A stretch of DNA of 64,000 nt, from assembly GCA_965153455.1 (NCBI GenBank), contig OZ234495.1:10970875-11034874 (forward strand), in the 5' to 3' direction. Origin of the DNA: Sphagnum compactum. Its lineage: Eukaryota; Bryophyta; Sphagnopsida; Sphagnales. The notes beneath the pieces are model-generated. The model searched no databases. It saw nothing but the letters and a program-made list of their open reading frames with translations, and was not told where the DNA came from. Of the stretch, positions 1 through 11,869 are shown one piece after another; within the stretch, counting starts at the first letter, position 1, and each line of letters opens with the position of its first letter. Position numbers and translations under genes: made by a program.

Positions 1-404
1 AATTTGAAATTATCATACTCACATTTTAACAATAAAAGTAAGAAATAAGGATCATTTTTTCTCTTCCTTCATTGTTTTAAACTTGTATTGTAGTCTAGGT
101 ATCCCAAGTCCATATTGGTCATGTGAATTTTGTCTTTAATTTTCACAAGGTTCATAAATCACCCACACCACTAAGTAAATGATATCTGTAATGGAACCCA
201 AATTGGTAAGTATACCCAAGATCACTCCTATAACCAAACATTTAAAGTCCCATGCATCTAGATTCGTTGACATTCTCCCACATCTCTTGTGCAATCTATG
301 AGTTCCCTAGTTGCCCACAACCAAACAATGACCTTTTAATATGAAAAATTGTATGTGTAAGCAATGACCCCTTCTCATGTGTCATTTTTTTTTCCATAAA
401 AGAA

Positions 405-870
405 GAATGGCTTTCAAAATGGGTAGAGCCCATACCCACTTTCATACACAACTATTCCAATAGTAATGGGGTGCATTTGTATATAAAAAAAATATATTTT
501 TTCAAGATAGGTATAGCTTGCACCCATTTCCAAACACTACTACTCCAATACTAGAAGGGTGTTTCTTTTAAATAAGAGATTTTGTTTTTTCAAAAATGGG
601 TATAGCCCCACACCCATTTTGAAACACAACTACTCCAATATTGGTGAGGTGTTTTTTCAATGTATATATATATTCAAGATGGATATAACCCACACCCATG
701 TCCAAACACAATTACTCCAATATTGGTGGGGTCCCCTCTTTTTGAAAAGGTATACGCACCCCCATTTCCCAACACACATGCTACAAAACTAGTGGAGACC
801 ATGTTCTCTCAAGTTGCATATAACCCACTTCCATTTCCCAACAAGATTGATCCAAAGTTGGTGGGGTTTT
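405..870. repeat. Degenerate tandem array, about six units
   Basis: A unit of roughly 60-90 bases recurs about six times: a run like 'caagatgggtatag', then 'cccacacccatttcc', 'aacacaactactcc' and 'aatattggtggggtg'. Copies start near 405, 495, 590, 670, 740 and 800 and become more diverged to the right. Two short open frames (559-792 and 660-926) are only read-through of this array. No function is evident. Confidence 0.6.
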
Positions 871-2045
871 TTTCTATCACCAAGCATTCGATCATAAAGT
901 TGACTATGAACGTTGGAAGGTGTTGACCCACTTTGAACACAAGCCACTGGTTCATCCAAAAGGGCATTTGGCCATGGGCATCTCCATCCTAATTTGTGGT
1001 TGTCTTTTATATTTTTTTGAATCAGTACTAAAAAATAATTCATAAGTATCCAAACAACAAAATGTTAAAGTGGCTACAATGGTACAATGTGGTCTTCCCT
1101 ATTGTCATTTGTTAATCATGATTTGTGGAACAACATTTAGATGAGTGCAACTAGGTGATGAACCATGAACTATGAGCCATGAGCCATGAGATAAACATAG
1201 GCTCATGGTTTGGTATTATTTCATCTTTCATCATCCATTACATTCATCAAATAATTTCATCCACATTCGTCCATATTCAATTTACTGATCCCAAAATGTT
1301 GGCAAAGTGGATGTTATTACTACACTTGTGATAAAGTGGCTTAATGGTTAACTTCTTCCTCTTCCCCCCAAAAAAGGCATGGGTTCAAACCCACCATAAG
1401 AAAAGCTTAACGCATGTAGGTTGGGGGGAAAGGGGGGCAAAGGGCAAAAGGCCTTTGGCCAAATTTGAAATCTAATTTTTTGAAAATAAATTCTTCTTTT
1501 GGCATTCTTGTCTCTAAAAATCATAATCTTCTATGCCTATACAATATATATGAAATCTAAAACAAAATATAGGTCAAATTTTTTAATTTGTTTATTTATT
1601 TTGCCCAATTTGGCATTCATTGTTTTTAAAATCATAATGGTCCATGCGTATATAATGCAATATTAAATACGTTGCGTATGTTGGATTTTGCAAACACAGG
1701 TTGGGTTGTTGATTTGGGAGATGTAACCAATGGTGGACTATATCAACATCAACACAGTCTGTTAATGTTTAACATCTCACAAAAGTGGCAGAATCAAGAA
1801 GATGGTGCCTTATGCCAGCTAATTGACAACAAAAACATTAACTTTAAAATGGGTTTGTAGTAGTAGCAACACAATCATACTTAGTGGACTACAATGGTAG
1901 AACAATGAATTTTTAGCATGCCCCTATTTTGTTAAGGTTGACTGTGGTATAGTGTTTCTTGTGTTGGTATTAGCAATTTCCGTTAACTAGATGTGCTTTT
2001 GGTTTGGTGTTATTTAGGTTATGAAACTCTATTTTTTATAAAAGG
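871..2045. other. AT-rich intergenic DNA, no gene seen
   Basis: Apart from the possible SINE head near 1336-1392, I find no coding homology. A 62-codon open frame at 1672-1860 (plus) has no recognisable motif and is probably chance. A short CCATGAGC-type direct repeat lies near 1165-1210. Confidence 0.5.
1336..1392 (+). repeat. Possible tRNA-derived SINE head (A and B box)
   Basis: GTGGCTTAATGG at 1336-1347 resembles a polymerase III A box (TRGCNNARYGG). GGTTCAAACCC at 1382-1392 resembles a B box (GGTTCRANTCC). The spacing of about 35 bases suits a tRNA-like promoter. The flanks do not fold into a cloverleaf that I can recognise and there is no acceptor stem, so a tRNA-derived SINE head fits better than a tRNA gene. 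Its 3' end is not defined. Confidence 0.3.
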
Positions 2046-2049
2046 TGTC

Positions 2050-2345
2050 ATGGGTATGAAAAACTACAAGAACAATAACTAAGCCAATGACACACAAGGA
2101 AACAAATCACAAGAAATGAAAGCTTAAGTCTAATCCAAAATTGGAAACATAAAAACACAAGGCGAACATGATATATGCTAAAAGATGATACAATCAAAAT
2201 TTTATTTTGATAATGTATGAAAACAAATGTTATGACAAGAAACTGTACCAAAAACTAATGTTGAATAAACTAAAGGTAATGGGATGTCCTACCCCTATTT
2301 ATACCCTATTGGGGACCTAGTTCAAGGAAGCTTCCATAGAGGCTT
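2050..2345. repeat. Dispersed repeat shared with 38.65-38.95 kb (LTR-like)
   Basis: The stretch from about 2225 ('aaaactaatgttgaa') through 'cccctatttatacc' to 'cctagttcaaggaa' near 2330 matches 38,868-38,948 with scattered substitutions. The second copy lies just right of the minus-strand gypsy gag remnant, where that element's 5' LTR would be. The copy here is therefore probably a solo LTR or LTR fragment of the same family. Read on the minus strand it contains a TATAAAT-like promoter box. Confidence 0.4.
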
Positions 2346-2389
2346 CCATGAGTGCACTGACCATGAAACTTCTTGAGAATCTTCATAAT

Positions 2390-2520
2390 TAATAGTGAAC
2401 CATGATGCAAATGATGATGTAAACGACTATGTTAATGCAAGCAATGATGCAAGTGATGATGCAAGTGACTATGTTGGTGTAAGTGATGATGTAAGCGACG
2501 GGTGATGATGGTGTCCGTGA
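2390..2520 (+). repeat. Low-complexity GATGATGYAA-type repeat
   Basis: Short units such as 'aatgatgcaagtgatgatg' and 'gtaagtgatgatgtaag' repeat with drift for about 120 bases. It is a degenerate short tandem repeat with no coding signal. Confidence 0.5.
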
Positions 2521-3570
2521 CAAAAGGTTTAGCACATGTTGATGACTATTGAAACCATGCACTTATGTGGGTGGATAGAATGTAGTATGCATCGTGAACA
2601 TTACATTTTAACAAGTGTTTATATTTTTACATCTACAAAAAATTGTGTGACCATAGTGGTTATAAGGGAAAATGAGATTGTAAGGGATGCTTCCCATTTT
2701 AGTAGTTTGGTTGTTTTGGAAATGCTAGCAGTTGTTCAGGCACTAATTGATTTTTTGCATTGTAGATTTCATAATTTGATAACAATATGTAAAACATGAT
2801 GAGAAACTATGTTCATGGAGATCACACTACCTTGTAACTAGAGCTCAAAAACCACTATATGACAACTATGTTGTAATTATTGTCTCAATAGTGCAACTCC
2901 TTTACAACTATGCCTTATAAATACAGTGAATCAATAAACAAATTTCCACATTAGAAAATAGGCTAATTGTTAGGTAGTTGCAATGTAATTGTAAATGGGT
3001 GTCTTATAGGGTTATTTATACACCCCATATATATAGATGTAATCAACTATGTTTGATTTTTTGAGGAGTTGCATTATAGTTGCATACTACAACTAAAGTA
3101 GGACTATTGGAAGGCAGTTATATAGTGAGCAACTACTATTCAAATAACGTACAACATTAATACACGTGATCACGCCACATGTTTAAATTCCCACCGTCCA
3201 TTAGGTATGAGGCTTGCAACTGATTTTTGACTATGAAGCCCATTGGTGCAAGATGTTGGTTATTACATTGCCACTGAATGACCATTATTTTACCACTAGT
3301 GTCCACTAACTATGCCACTACTTGGTCACCATAGTGTCGTTAGGTGTTTCATCTGTACCACTGTAAGGCCACTACATTGCCACTATGTTACAACATTTGG
3401 GCCATTATGTGGCCACTATGTTGCCATTATAGGGCCGCTAAGTAAATATTACCTATTCACTATGCATATAGAGTGTAAATTTGCAAGCATCAAACTTACA
3501 TTCTCCATCAACTTTATTAAAGTATATATATTGGATGTACATTAAGGTTTTCAAACTTATACACCTATTA
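2521..3570. other. AT-rich intergenic DNA with short repeats
   Basis: No gene is recognised. Between about 3255 and 3440 a 12-16-base phrase like 'ccactatgttgcca' recurs many times with drift. An 87-codon frame at 2536-2799 (plus) has no recognisable domain. Confidence 0.4.
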
Positions 3571-3575
3571 TGTTT

Positions 3576-4520
3576 TTAGTCTACATGAACAAAAGCAGAA
3601 TTAATAATAGCCGATTCCTTTGTCGATAGCTCCTTGGTGCCCACAAGGGTTGCATCTTGTGGAATTGGTGGGTGTGTCATGGGTGTGTTTAGCCATGGCA
3701 CACCATCATCAATGCCACTCGAAGTAACACAAATATCTGTCATGATGCGAGATGATCGAAATTCCTTTTCAACCACCACCTTCCATGAAGGATTTTTTTC
3801 TTAATCCATGAAGAACACTTGTTGAACTTGGGCAAGAAAAAAAAATGGTTCTTCATCCTCTGCCATTATATATCGGAAATTACAAACCAAGAACCCTACT
3901 TCGTCTCGTCTATAGGTTGGATTCCCCCTCACATCATTTCTATTCCTAACCCATCACTACTACAAAATGTGGGTGCAATTCACTAGTCCCCATTCACTAG
4001 GCTAGTGAATTCATTGCTTCCCCACTAGGTCCCATTCATTATGACCGGTGAATTTACTCAACATCCAATGAAATCATTTGACATATATGGAACCTTTTGT
4101 TGCAGTGCATGCACATCGCATGAGAATGATGGGAGTTGAAATGGGTTCATAATCTAGTTTGAATATGTCTTTTATAACATTGACAAATTCTACCGTTGCA
4201 TCACCATCCCCCACGTGGGCTTATTGTTGGCCAAAAATTGATGCCACCCCATAATCAGAACTAACCATGTTTTATGTGTTACAATCACTCAGTCGGAAGT
4301 GATTGCCATATGCTTTCATCTTCAATTTGATCATCTTTGGAGGGCAACTTAGAACCTCTACATCTAGGTCTTCCATGGGCATCCCATTATGTTGATGTTC
4401 CTTCACAACACCTCGCACCCATTCTGCAAGATTGGAGAAACTAGGTTCTTCCTCCACCTTCCTTTCATTCACTTCCTTCTTTTCTATCTCATATTTACTG
4501 AAGACCATCCACATGATCAA
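3576..4520 (-). pseudogene. TNP2 C-terminal domain, split by a MITE
   Basis: On the minus strand 'SNLAEWVRGVV', 'VLSCPPKMIKLKMKAYGNHFR' (read in two pieces) and, beyond the MITE at 3955-4107, 'EPFFFLAQVQQVFFMD', a stop, and 'NPSWKVVVEKEFR' follow the usual end of the protein: a W-F/V-R segment, a 'K.Y.GY.NGY.F' block, then 'ILASQAQQVFYV.D.....W.VV'. In-frame stops show decay. Confidence 0.7.
3955..4107. mobile_element. CACTA-type MITE, 153 bp, with CAT target duplication
   Basis: The left end starts CACTACTACAAAATGTGGG (3955). The right end, read on the other strand, starts CACTGCAACAAAAGG (from 4107). Both sides carry the trinucleotide CAT (3952-3954 and 4108-4110), the 3-bp target duplication expected of CACTA elements. 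The interior is rich in inverted 'cactag/ctagtg' words. It lies inside the decayed TNP2 gene, so it inserted later. A related left part recurs at 34,808. Confidence 0.7.
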
Positions 4521-4776
4521 ATGTAAATTTTAAACTAAAGAAAAATTTCAAACTGTGCATGCCTATGCCACTTCCTTGCAATTGGGTTTGCACTAACACA
4601 TGCAACTATGTTTCTATATTTTCCTCACATGCAACTTGAGTTGCAAATTAGTATTTCTAGAGATAAAACCTAATGCTAGTTCATGTTTTAGAACTACAAT
4701 GCAACTCTATTGATACTAGTATTTCTTATTGACAACTACAAAATAATTGGTAGCCAATGTTGATCTGGAACCTAAC

Positions 4777-5370
4777 CTAAACAACCATTGTAGTTGTGTT
4801 AATGAGGACATAATGGTGGGCAATGTCCCAAAGAGCTCGGCCCAAGTCAATTGATCTACCTGCTCCCTCAAACACCTCTCCATTAACGCCCTCCTCCTTG
4901 ACATCCCACACTCGACAACCCACTGGCATGAAGCCTTGCATATACTCAGTAAAGAATCCCATCGATTCCTCCATAGCACAACTTTTTGCCATGCATACCT
5001 CGGGTTGCTTCATGCATTGGACATAACCCTTTAAAACGTTGTTCATCTGTTTTATATGATACATCCATCAAGTGTGAATAGGACCACACAAATCGGAGCT
5101 CTTCGACAAGATGAATCATAGTGTGTGTCATCACATCAAAAAAAGATGGGGGCATCACCATCTCCAAATGCAAATAGTCATTGCAACATCCTCCTTAAAC
5201 ATGAGAATTTCATTAAGGTTTATGACTTTTGGGTGAAAGCATGATTGAGTGTACAATTTCTGGATGTACTTGTAGTAGTACAAAGGAGCCATCACCAATG
5301 TGACTTTACTTTCAAATTGAATGATTAGGATGTTAAAAACATGTGCTAAGGTTTAACCTTATTTAGTACC
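4777..5370 (-). pseudogene. TNP2 DUF4218-type domain
   Basis: Pieces in shifting frames read 'HVFNILIIQFESKV', 'LNEILMFKEDVAMTIC', 'HLEMVMPPSFFDVMTHTMI', 'HLVEEL', 'LKGYVQCMKQPEVCMAKS' and 'GFFTEYMQGF'. The PPSFFDVM-HLVEE block and the following LKGYV-x-PE block are diagnostic of the DUF4218 region of CACTA TNP2 proteins. It continues the interrupted segment at 6930-7109, which shows an insertion in between. Confidence 0.8.
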
Positions 5371-6927
5371 ATAATAAAATTGATTTCCAATGAAATTTAC
5401 ATTGATTTACCTTAATGCGTACTCAATCTGAATCTGTCAATCAAGTTTATTTAGAAGTTTTCCAGTTATTAAATTGTCCATTGTACTTGTGCACCTAATT
5501 TCAATGAATTCAAACCTCTTCTTTTTTACATGATTTCTTGAGATCATGACCTAAGGCATGTCAAATTTTTGAACTAATTTGGTGTAAGTGTTAAGACACA
5601 TGAATTTTTTGAAAAACTTAGTCCCTTACACTTCTAAATTGAAAATATTCGTTTCAAATAATGGATCTGAATTTTTCAAAAATCTAATAACATATTTCCC
5701 TTAAGGATAATTATAGGAACATTTCATCTTCAAACATTTAATTCAAAAATATCAAATTTTTATGTACTCATTTAAATGGACAATTTTTATTTTTTTTAAT
5801 GAATTATCACAAATTACTATGATGTTACAAAACCCCAACTTTTATGTGTTTAGATACATATGGATGTCTTAAATGGTGGAAATTTTTCATTTATTAAAAA
5901 ATTCAAAGTTTGGTGGTACTAACACCATGTCTTGCATTAAGTTGTTTGTATGGACATTTGGTGCTATGGCCAAAATACAATCAAAGTACAATGTGATGAT
6001 ATCCAAATCTAAATCATTTATAGAATTAAAAGGTTTATTTCATGTAAATTGTGATTTTATCATTAAAATTCCATTATATTTTTACATCATCTTGGTGTGG
6101 AGTACTTTGTTAAATAAATATGGAAAACTATCATTTGGGACAATACTTTAATTGTAACTAGTTGTAACTAAAAATGTTTAGTCACAAACAACTTGCAACT
6201 AAAATTTTTATCCCATATGTTTATGCTTTCATTTTCATCTTGAAAGTATATAAACAAGGTGTTTTGTCTTACATTTTCATATTTATAAAAATGAGCATAT
6301 GGGATGAGTTAATGAAAATGACTTAACCCAAAATAAAATATTAATATTAATGTACTTACACCTAATTACCTACTTCCCTAACTTACCTACCTACCTACCT
6401 AAGTAGGTATTTGGCCTAGTTAGGTAAATAGGTCCTATCTAGATAGGTGTTTAGCTTAGATGGGTAGGTAGGTATATAGGTAGGTAGGTACCTAGTTCAA
6501 CCTATATACTTAAATATTGATTTAAATTTAATTTGGAAATTTTCAGTTAATATGCCACGTGGAAAATTTCTATTGCACCATGTGTCACGATCTAAACCAT
6601 TCAAACATAAAAATTAAATATCTTAGATTATTTCAAAATAATAATAAAATATTTTTAATCATTAAAAGTTGGGACACGTGGCAACACATAATTTGTTCCC
6701 ATTGTTCACCAAAAAAATCACATCTTAGTTGCATATACGTATATAACTAGTCAAAAGATGAAGGCGTATTTCGTCAACTTTTTTTTCATCCAAAATTCGT
6801 TGTCATTTGCGACTAGTGTCAATGTGACTTGTCTAACGCAACTATTAAGATGTTAGTTGCAAATGTCGCTTGCAACTAAAAATTAGTCGCATGGACCAGT
6901 TGTAAACATGGCCATTTTCTACTAGTG
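5371..6927. mobile_element. Inserted non-autonomous CACTA-like segment; left edge unclear
   Basis: The right end is TTTTCTACTAGTG at 6927, the inverse of CACTAGTAGAAAA. Inside it is a subterminal region rich in 'gttgcaact' words, as in the element at 25,644-29,181. The segment interrupts TNP2 homology, which stops at 6930 and resumes near 5370. I could not find a matching left terminus, so that edge is set by the return of homology. The interior has no gene. It has a palindromic CCTA/TAGG tract at 6370-6500. Confidence 0.5.
6368..6500. repeat. Palindromic (CCTA)n / (TAGG)n tract
   Basis: A run of CCTA units (for example 'acctacctacctacct' near 6385) is followed by TAGG units ('taggtaggtaggta' near 6465-6490). 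The two halves can pair into a long imperfect hairpin. Similar 'taggcctagg' words occur in the related element near 27.5 and 28.4-28.6 kb. Confidence 0.6.
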
Positions 6928-6929
6928 GA

Positions 6930-7109
6930 CACATGTTTAGCCAAAGAGGTAGAGTACTTAGATGGTAACTTTAAGGATGCAAACTGACTTCGGAAAGTTG
7001 AGAGCTCCCTTTTATTTAACACATAATTGGCATGTGGCATCATCCATCGTGATGGGTTTTGTGGGTTTAGGGTAAACCATAGGTGCGGGCAAAGGTTTTG
7101 CACCTCCAA
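6930..7109 (-). pseudogene. TNP2 linker segment before DUF4218
   Basis: The minus frame contains 'MPHANYVLNKRELSTFRSQF' followed by 'LKLPSKYSTSLAKHVS'. This matches the TNP2 segment in which a 'P.A.Y.LSK.E' block precedes a 'VKVPSGYSSN' block. The homology stops abruptly at 6928-6930, exactly where a TACTAGTG terminus of an inserted element lies. Confidence 0.7.
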
Positions 7110-7499
7110 GTCCTACCTCACCTCCTTGTTGTCCTTTTCACCACAAATGGTCCGAATTACATTTTCAGACACATTCTTTTCCACGTGCATAACATCTAGG
7201 CAATGCATGATCAACAAATCCTACCATAATCCCATCAACTCAAATTGATTTAGCTAAGTAGTATTAGTTTGGCCTTGGTTCCTCTACACAACTTCATTGC
7301 AAGTATAATGATCTTTGCAAGACCACATTGCAATTGTGAAAGTACAAATGTAATAACATTAGTTGCAGAAAGGAGTGTGTTACAACTTGTATGTATGCTT
7401 CAATTCAATTAAGACGTCTTATCAACTCTATTGCCACATTTCACAACTTCTAAATTTTGAGAGGGCAATTAACATAATTTGTGTACCTTGAAATAGGGT

Positions 7500-8640
7500 A
7501 GGTAATATAGAATGGACCTACTTTTCACCCCATGGACCTTGGAAGGGTCATTAGTAGACCCTGGTCGTCCACCTTCTCCAATCCGATGTTCAGTCTCCAT
7601 GCCCCTTGCTTCCACTTCATGGCTTATTGTTATGGGGGGTTCACCCTTTTCTTTCGGATGCCCATTAAATGAATTATGGTAATCAGTATGGATGTTTACA
7701 TTGAAACCACTTACAATGGCCCATATACACCGCCTTCCTCAAGGTTGATGAATGCCAAGATGTGGTTTCTGGCCCACATTTAGGATAAGCAATATATCCT
7801 TGGTGTACACATGCAAATAACAAGCCATAACCTCAAAAATCATCGTCCACATGACCATGGCACGAAGATTGAAAGAACGGTGCCCTTTTAGCTTGGCAAA
7901 ATCTAATGTTTGGACATTGGGAATCTAAAGTGTTTTCAACTTTTCCACAAGTGGAGTAAGAAATACATCAATGTTGCTGTTCCTCATGTTAACACTTTCC
8001 TTCCCCAATATAATCAATGAAACTAACATGAGAAATCGCTTTGTCACCAACCACAGCGGTAAATTATAGAGCAAAATGTACATGGGCCAGGTGGACCATG
8101 TACATAACTTTTCAAAAAATGGATTAAATCCATTAATGGATATTGCTAACCTCAAATTTCGTGATTCATTGCCAAAATCTAACCAAGCCTCATCTATATA
8201 GGCCCAAGCTTTGCCATCCACAACAGGCACACCATACCATATGTGCTCTTGTTCTCCACATGCCATTGTAGTAGTTGTGACATGGTAGGGGAACAATACA
8301 TCTCCTTTAGGTATGGAATTAGGGGGAAATGCAGTAAAATCTTAGTGGGTACCGTTGTCCGTCCAACCTGTTTATACCTTTCCTTCCCACACTTTGGGCA
8401 GTGAATGAAATTTGCATATTCCCCTTTATACAATACAATCCAGAACTACATGCATGAAATATGTTGTATTTCAAGCCAATATGTTGTGTCAATGTTTTGG
8501 CACCATGCATGCTATTAGACAAACAATTGTCCATAGGCAACAAAAATCTGTGCAATATAGAAAATAACTCATCCACAAATTTGTTGGAGTAACCATGTAT
8601 GGTGCACATGTTCATTAGTGTCAATGTGGCTACAAGTTTA
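7500..8640 (-). pseudogene. TNP2 transposase core (Transposase_21 type)
   Basis: Read leftward: 'YSNKFVDELFSILHRFLLP', a 'GLKYNIFHAC' segment, 'CPKCGKERYK', 'LLHFPLIPYLKEMY', 'DFGNESRNLRLAISINGFNPF', 'WPMYILLYNLPLWL', 'NIDVFLTPLVEKLKTLW' and 'AKLKGHRSFNLRAMVMWT'. These are the hallmark blocks of the plant TNP2 core in the right order (known family layout). Frame changes occur near 8430, 8300 and 7925, so no continuous protein is possible. Confidence 0.85.
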
Positions 8641-8722
8641 TTACACTATGCACTAGTGTAAAACATTGTACAAACATCTTGCAAGGTGTCTTTATTATCC
8701 ATTACAACATCTTCACTTGCAC

Positions 8723-9346
8723 CTAGGTCGGGTCTTGCATTGGAGGATCATTCTCATCCTCATTGTCATTCAAGTCTAGGTCATGTAATGTAGGACCATC
8801 CTCTTCAGGGTTTATTTCTGTTGCACTTGTCCCTACCGTTTCTAACATTTTGCATGTGCGTTGCACCTCCTCAACTATGGTTGTGGTGGGCCTTGGGTTC
8901 TCTATGGGCATACTTGGTTCTAACACTAACGTTGAGGTCTCCTTTTTGAATGCATCTGCCAAAAGTTGTTTTACTTGTATGCCTTCATCAACCAACAATC
9001 CTTCCACCCCTTGGAGAATCGAACGCCTCTTGATTATTGCCATAGCAAGTTGTGTTGCACATGTTGCCCATTTTTCATTGGATGAGTCTTGGTCCCCAAG
9101 TCTTTTCCAAACTTGATAAAGAGGGTGCCTTCCATGTTGTATCAAATGCTTTTGCATTGTTGCCATGGACATTTGTCACCTACATCCCCTACACTTTGTG
9201 CAAGGGCAAACTAGAAAGGTCATGCCATTTTGATGGGCAAGTTGCTACTCACGACACCAAAATCTCTCATTTCGCATTTGGATCCAAGTTGGGTGGGACA
9301 ATGGCATTGCATGTTGCGAGATGTCCGCTTGCCCCACTGTGTCCAT
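8723..9346 (-). pseudogene. TNP2 N-terminal transposase-associated domain
   Basis: An ATG at 9346-9344 (minus) opens a frame containing 'SHPTWIQMRNERF', then after an in-frame stop 'FLVCPCTKCRGCR', another stop, and 'MQKHLIQHG...YQVW'. The Cys pattern followed by a His-Leu segment and a Tyr-x-x-Trp is typical of the transposase-associated zinc domain at the start of plant CACTA TNP2 proteins. The following ~100 residues are acidic (EEDG, DLNDNEDEND), the usual linker before the catalytic core. Two stops within about 65 codons mark it as broken. Confidence 0.7.
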
Positions 9347-11866
9347 GAGCTTAGTTTACTGGTAAATTCCTTGCACTTCAATTTTTACTTGTGAGGAATT
9401 TCATGACACTCCTTGCACTAGATGTTGACTTTTGAAGGAGGTTTTGTGAATGTCAAAAGGCATTGCATTAATTGGGTTACTCGTGAAGCAAATGTCATGG
9501 ATGTAAGTGTTGTTATTTTAGTTGTTGGGTCAATTACGGTAGGGTGGCTTGGGTGGTTCATCGATCTACAAGAACCATTCAACTACAATGGGTATGAAGG
9601 TTTGCCACCAGGGAATGTGAAAGGTTGTGGTCATTATGATGTTTTGCTAGGAAATAACCATAAAAGGATTTCATTATGTTTTTTTCACAACATAGGTGCT
9701 TTGGCACAAATTTTGGAATTCGACCAGGTAACACATTCTTTGCTCTACCTTTCAATCATTTAAGTTGTGTTTATGCAAGCTTTCACATCACATTTTTTTA
9801 GTTCAACGATCGCTTGTACAATAATATGGTGTTTTTGTTCAAAGCTCACACGTTCTTTTCTTCACGTTCACATGAGCCTTAAATTGAATTTTTTTTCTAT
9901 GACCCTATATTGATCAGGTTAGAGTTTGCAACCCCATTGCTCAACTTGTAGGTGCTAGATATGACAATGAAGAAAATTTGAACCAAGGTTCACTCAAAGT
10001 GCTTTCATTACATCATGCAATGAGGCAACATGATTATTTAAACTTATGGATAAATCTTCTTGTGTATTCTCTATTGTAAAGTCCTACCATCTATCTTACT
10101 TCTAGCTTTGGTCTAAGAATGTAACTTTCTCCACTTTGGCACATGGTTATTTGGAATGCATGACATCAAGTTGGTCTAATTCAACAATTGCCAACATAAA
10201 TCATACTTCAAGTTTGCGGATTTCATTTACATCTTACACTTGAAGGTTGTGGAAATAAATGCATATGCAACATGTAGTTCTTAGAGTAAAAGGACTCAAA
10301 TTTAAAAGGATGTGGGGGTAGCAATCCTCATCTAAAGGTTGTGTTCAGGAGTAGCAAAATTTTGGTGAAGTTTTGCAAGTGACTTGTTCTCAACTATTTG
10401 CTATCAAGGAACCCATTATGTGCTTACTACATTCAAATTCCTTACCACATGCACTCCATTGATCCAATAAGGTCATATGTATGATTGTGGTTTACACTTC
10501 TTGTGTATGTTCATTGTAACATTTTCAAGTTGTCATTAATATCAATGTTAAATATAAATGCATAATGAGATTCTGGCAAAATTGTTCATTTAGATGTTTC
10601 CTGTGTGAAAACTTATGCACCAGATGTTCAAACCCAACTATTCAAGACATGCCTTTTGATGAAATGCTTAATGTTTTGATGTGCACATATTTGGCAACAT
10701 TGGTGCTTGTTTGTTGAGTAGCTTGGTGGCAGTAATAGCAAAGATAAATTGTTTGGGTTCTATTGACATTTCTTTGTAAAGAGTTCCATCAACAATGCAA
10801 CACTAGCATAACCTATTTGTTTTATTCAACAGTACAATAGGTTCCTAATGAAAGAAAAATTTGATGATTACTGTCATCTATTGGTCAATGGTAAGGTGTT
10901 TCCATTATTGTCAATCACAATTTACTCTTGAAACCTGAACAGAAGAGCATCGAGTTTGATCACATGCATAAGCTCCAATATGAAACTAGTTTTTTGTTGT
11001 GAGCTTTGTTTCTTGGAACTATCTTATAGGTTTTGCCCATAGAAAGTTGTTGAAGATTAACTTAATTAAAACCTATTAAAGTGTTGAGTGGCGGTGACTC
11101 TGATTTTTTACGTTTGTTTATGTCCCAATGTTTTGCTAGTTTGTATGTAACCTTGAATTTTTCTGGTATCCATTAGCAATGAATGGATGTGATCTTATGT
11201 TATTGCAAATACATCTACCATCGATTCTTAAGACATGAAATGGAACCCCAAATTGTTCACAACATTTCCCTTGGCAATGTGGAGAGCCATGACTTGTGTA
11301 CTTGAATGCCTCCCAAGTGTTCCTACCTTTTTATAACACTAGAATTGTGATTTGTTAGATAGCTATGTTTTAGGTGATGTAGCTATCCCTGACTCTTGAT
11401 ATATACAACCTACATGGATTGTATGTAAATGTTTGTTGTCACGAGTGTATCAAAGCTAGTGAACTTGATACAAAAACCTTGTTGAATAGTTAAGTCACTT
11501 ACCTCTATAAATATTGTGTGTCATTTGGCAAAGCAAAGCCAGGGTTAAGTAATCAACAAAGTGTTTGTTCTTGTTCCTTGCACTAATGTCTAAGCCTGTC
11601 TGGACCCTTTTTACAACTTTGTCTTCCAAATCTATTTTAACTAGTTGACAAAATCAATATATAAGTTTTGGTTTGTGCTCCAAACAATGTTACAATGCAC
11701 CAACTTGCTAAAAAGGTAAATGCAACAAGTCTAAACCAAGTCACCAAAGTTTATTAGTTTCAAAAAAGTTATGAATTTGTTGTCAGTTACAACTTCTACA
11801 CAACCACAACCAAACACACAACCATAAAGTTGTACAATAGTGTCCATTGGACACAAAGTCCTTAAA
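9347..11866. other. AT-rich DNA with no recognised gene
   Basis: A 113-codon plus-strand frame (9422-9763) contains 'LQEPFNYNGYEGLPPGNVKG' and ends near 'LEFDQ'. A short open stretch resumes near 9915 with 'VRVCNPIAQLVGARYDNEEN', which could be a continuation across an intron-like gap. I recognise no family and the frame is not supported further right. The remainder is AT-rich without repeats I can define. Confidence 0.35.
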
Positions 11867-11869
11867 AAA

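Larger units (their letters stand above)
3576..9346 (-). mobile_element. Decayed CACTA (En/Spm) transposon, TNP2 transposase region
   Basis: Translated pieces on the minus strand follow the order of a plant CACTA TNP2 transposase: an N-terminal zinc-binding association domain (about 9346-9080), the TNP2 core (about 8640-7500), a linker (7109-6930), the DUF4218-type domain (about 5350-4770) and the C-terminal domain (about 4520-3576). Stops and frameshifts break every section, so it is inactive. At least two younger insertions interrupt it: a 153-bp MITE (3955-4107) and a larger CACTAGTAG-ended segment (about 5.4-6.93 kb). Its own terminal repeats were not identified. The family cuts and pastes DNA in the nucleus with a DDE-type transposase. 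Confidence 0.8.

Noticed and set aside
1330-1400. tRNA gene
   Set aside because: The internal boxes are present but no acceptor stem or anticodon arm can be drawn, so only a SINE-like head is reported.
8763-9348. Plus-strand open frames of about 100-117 codons
   Set aside because: They are antisense to the N-terminal region of the TNP2 transposase.
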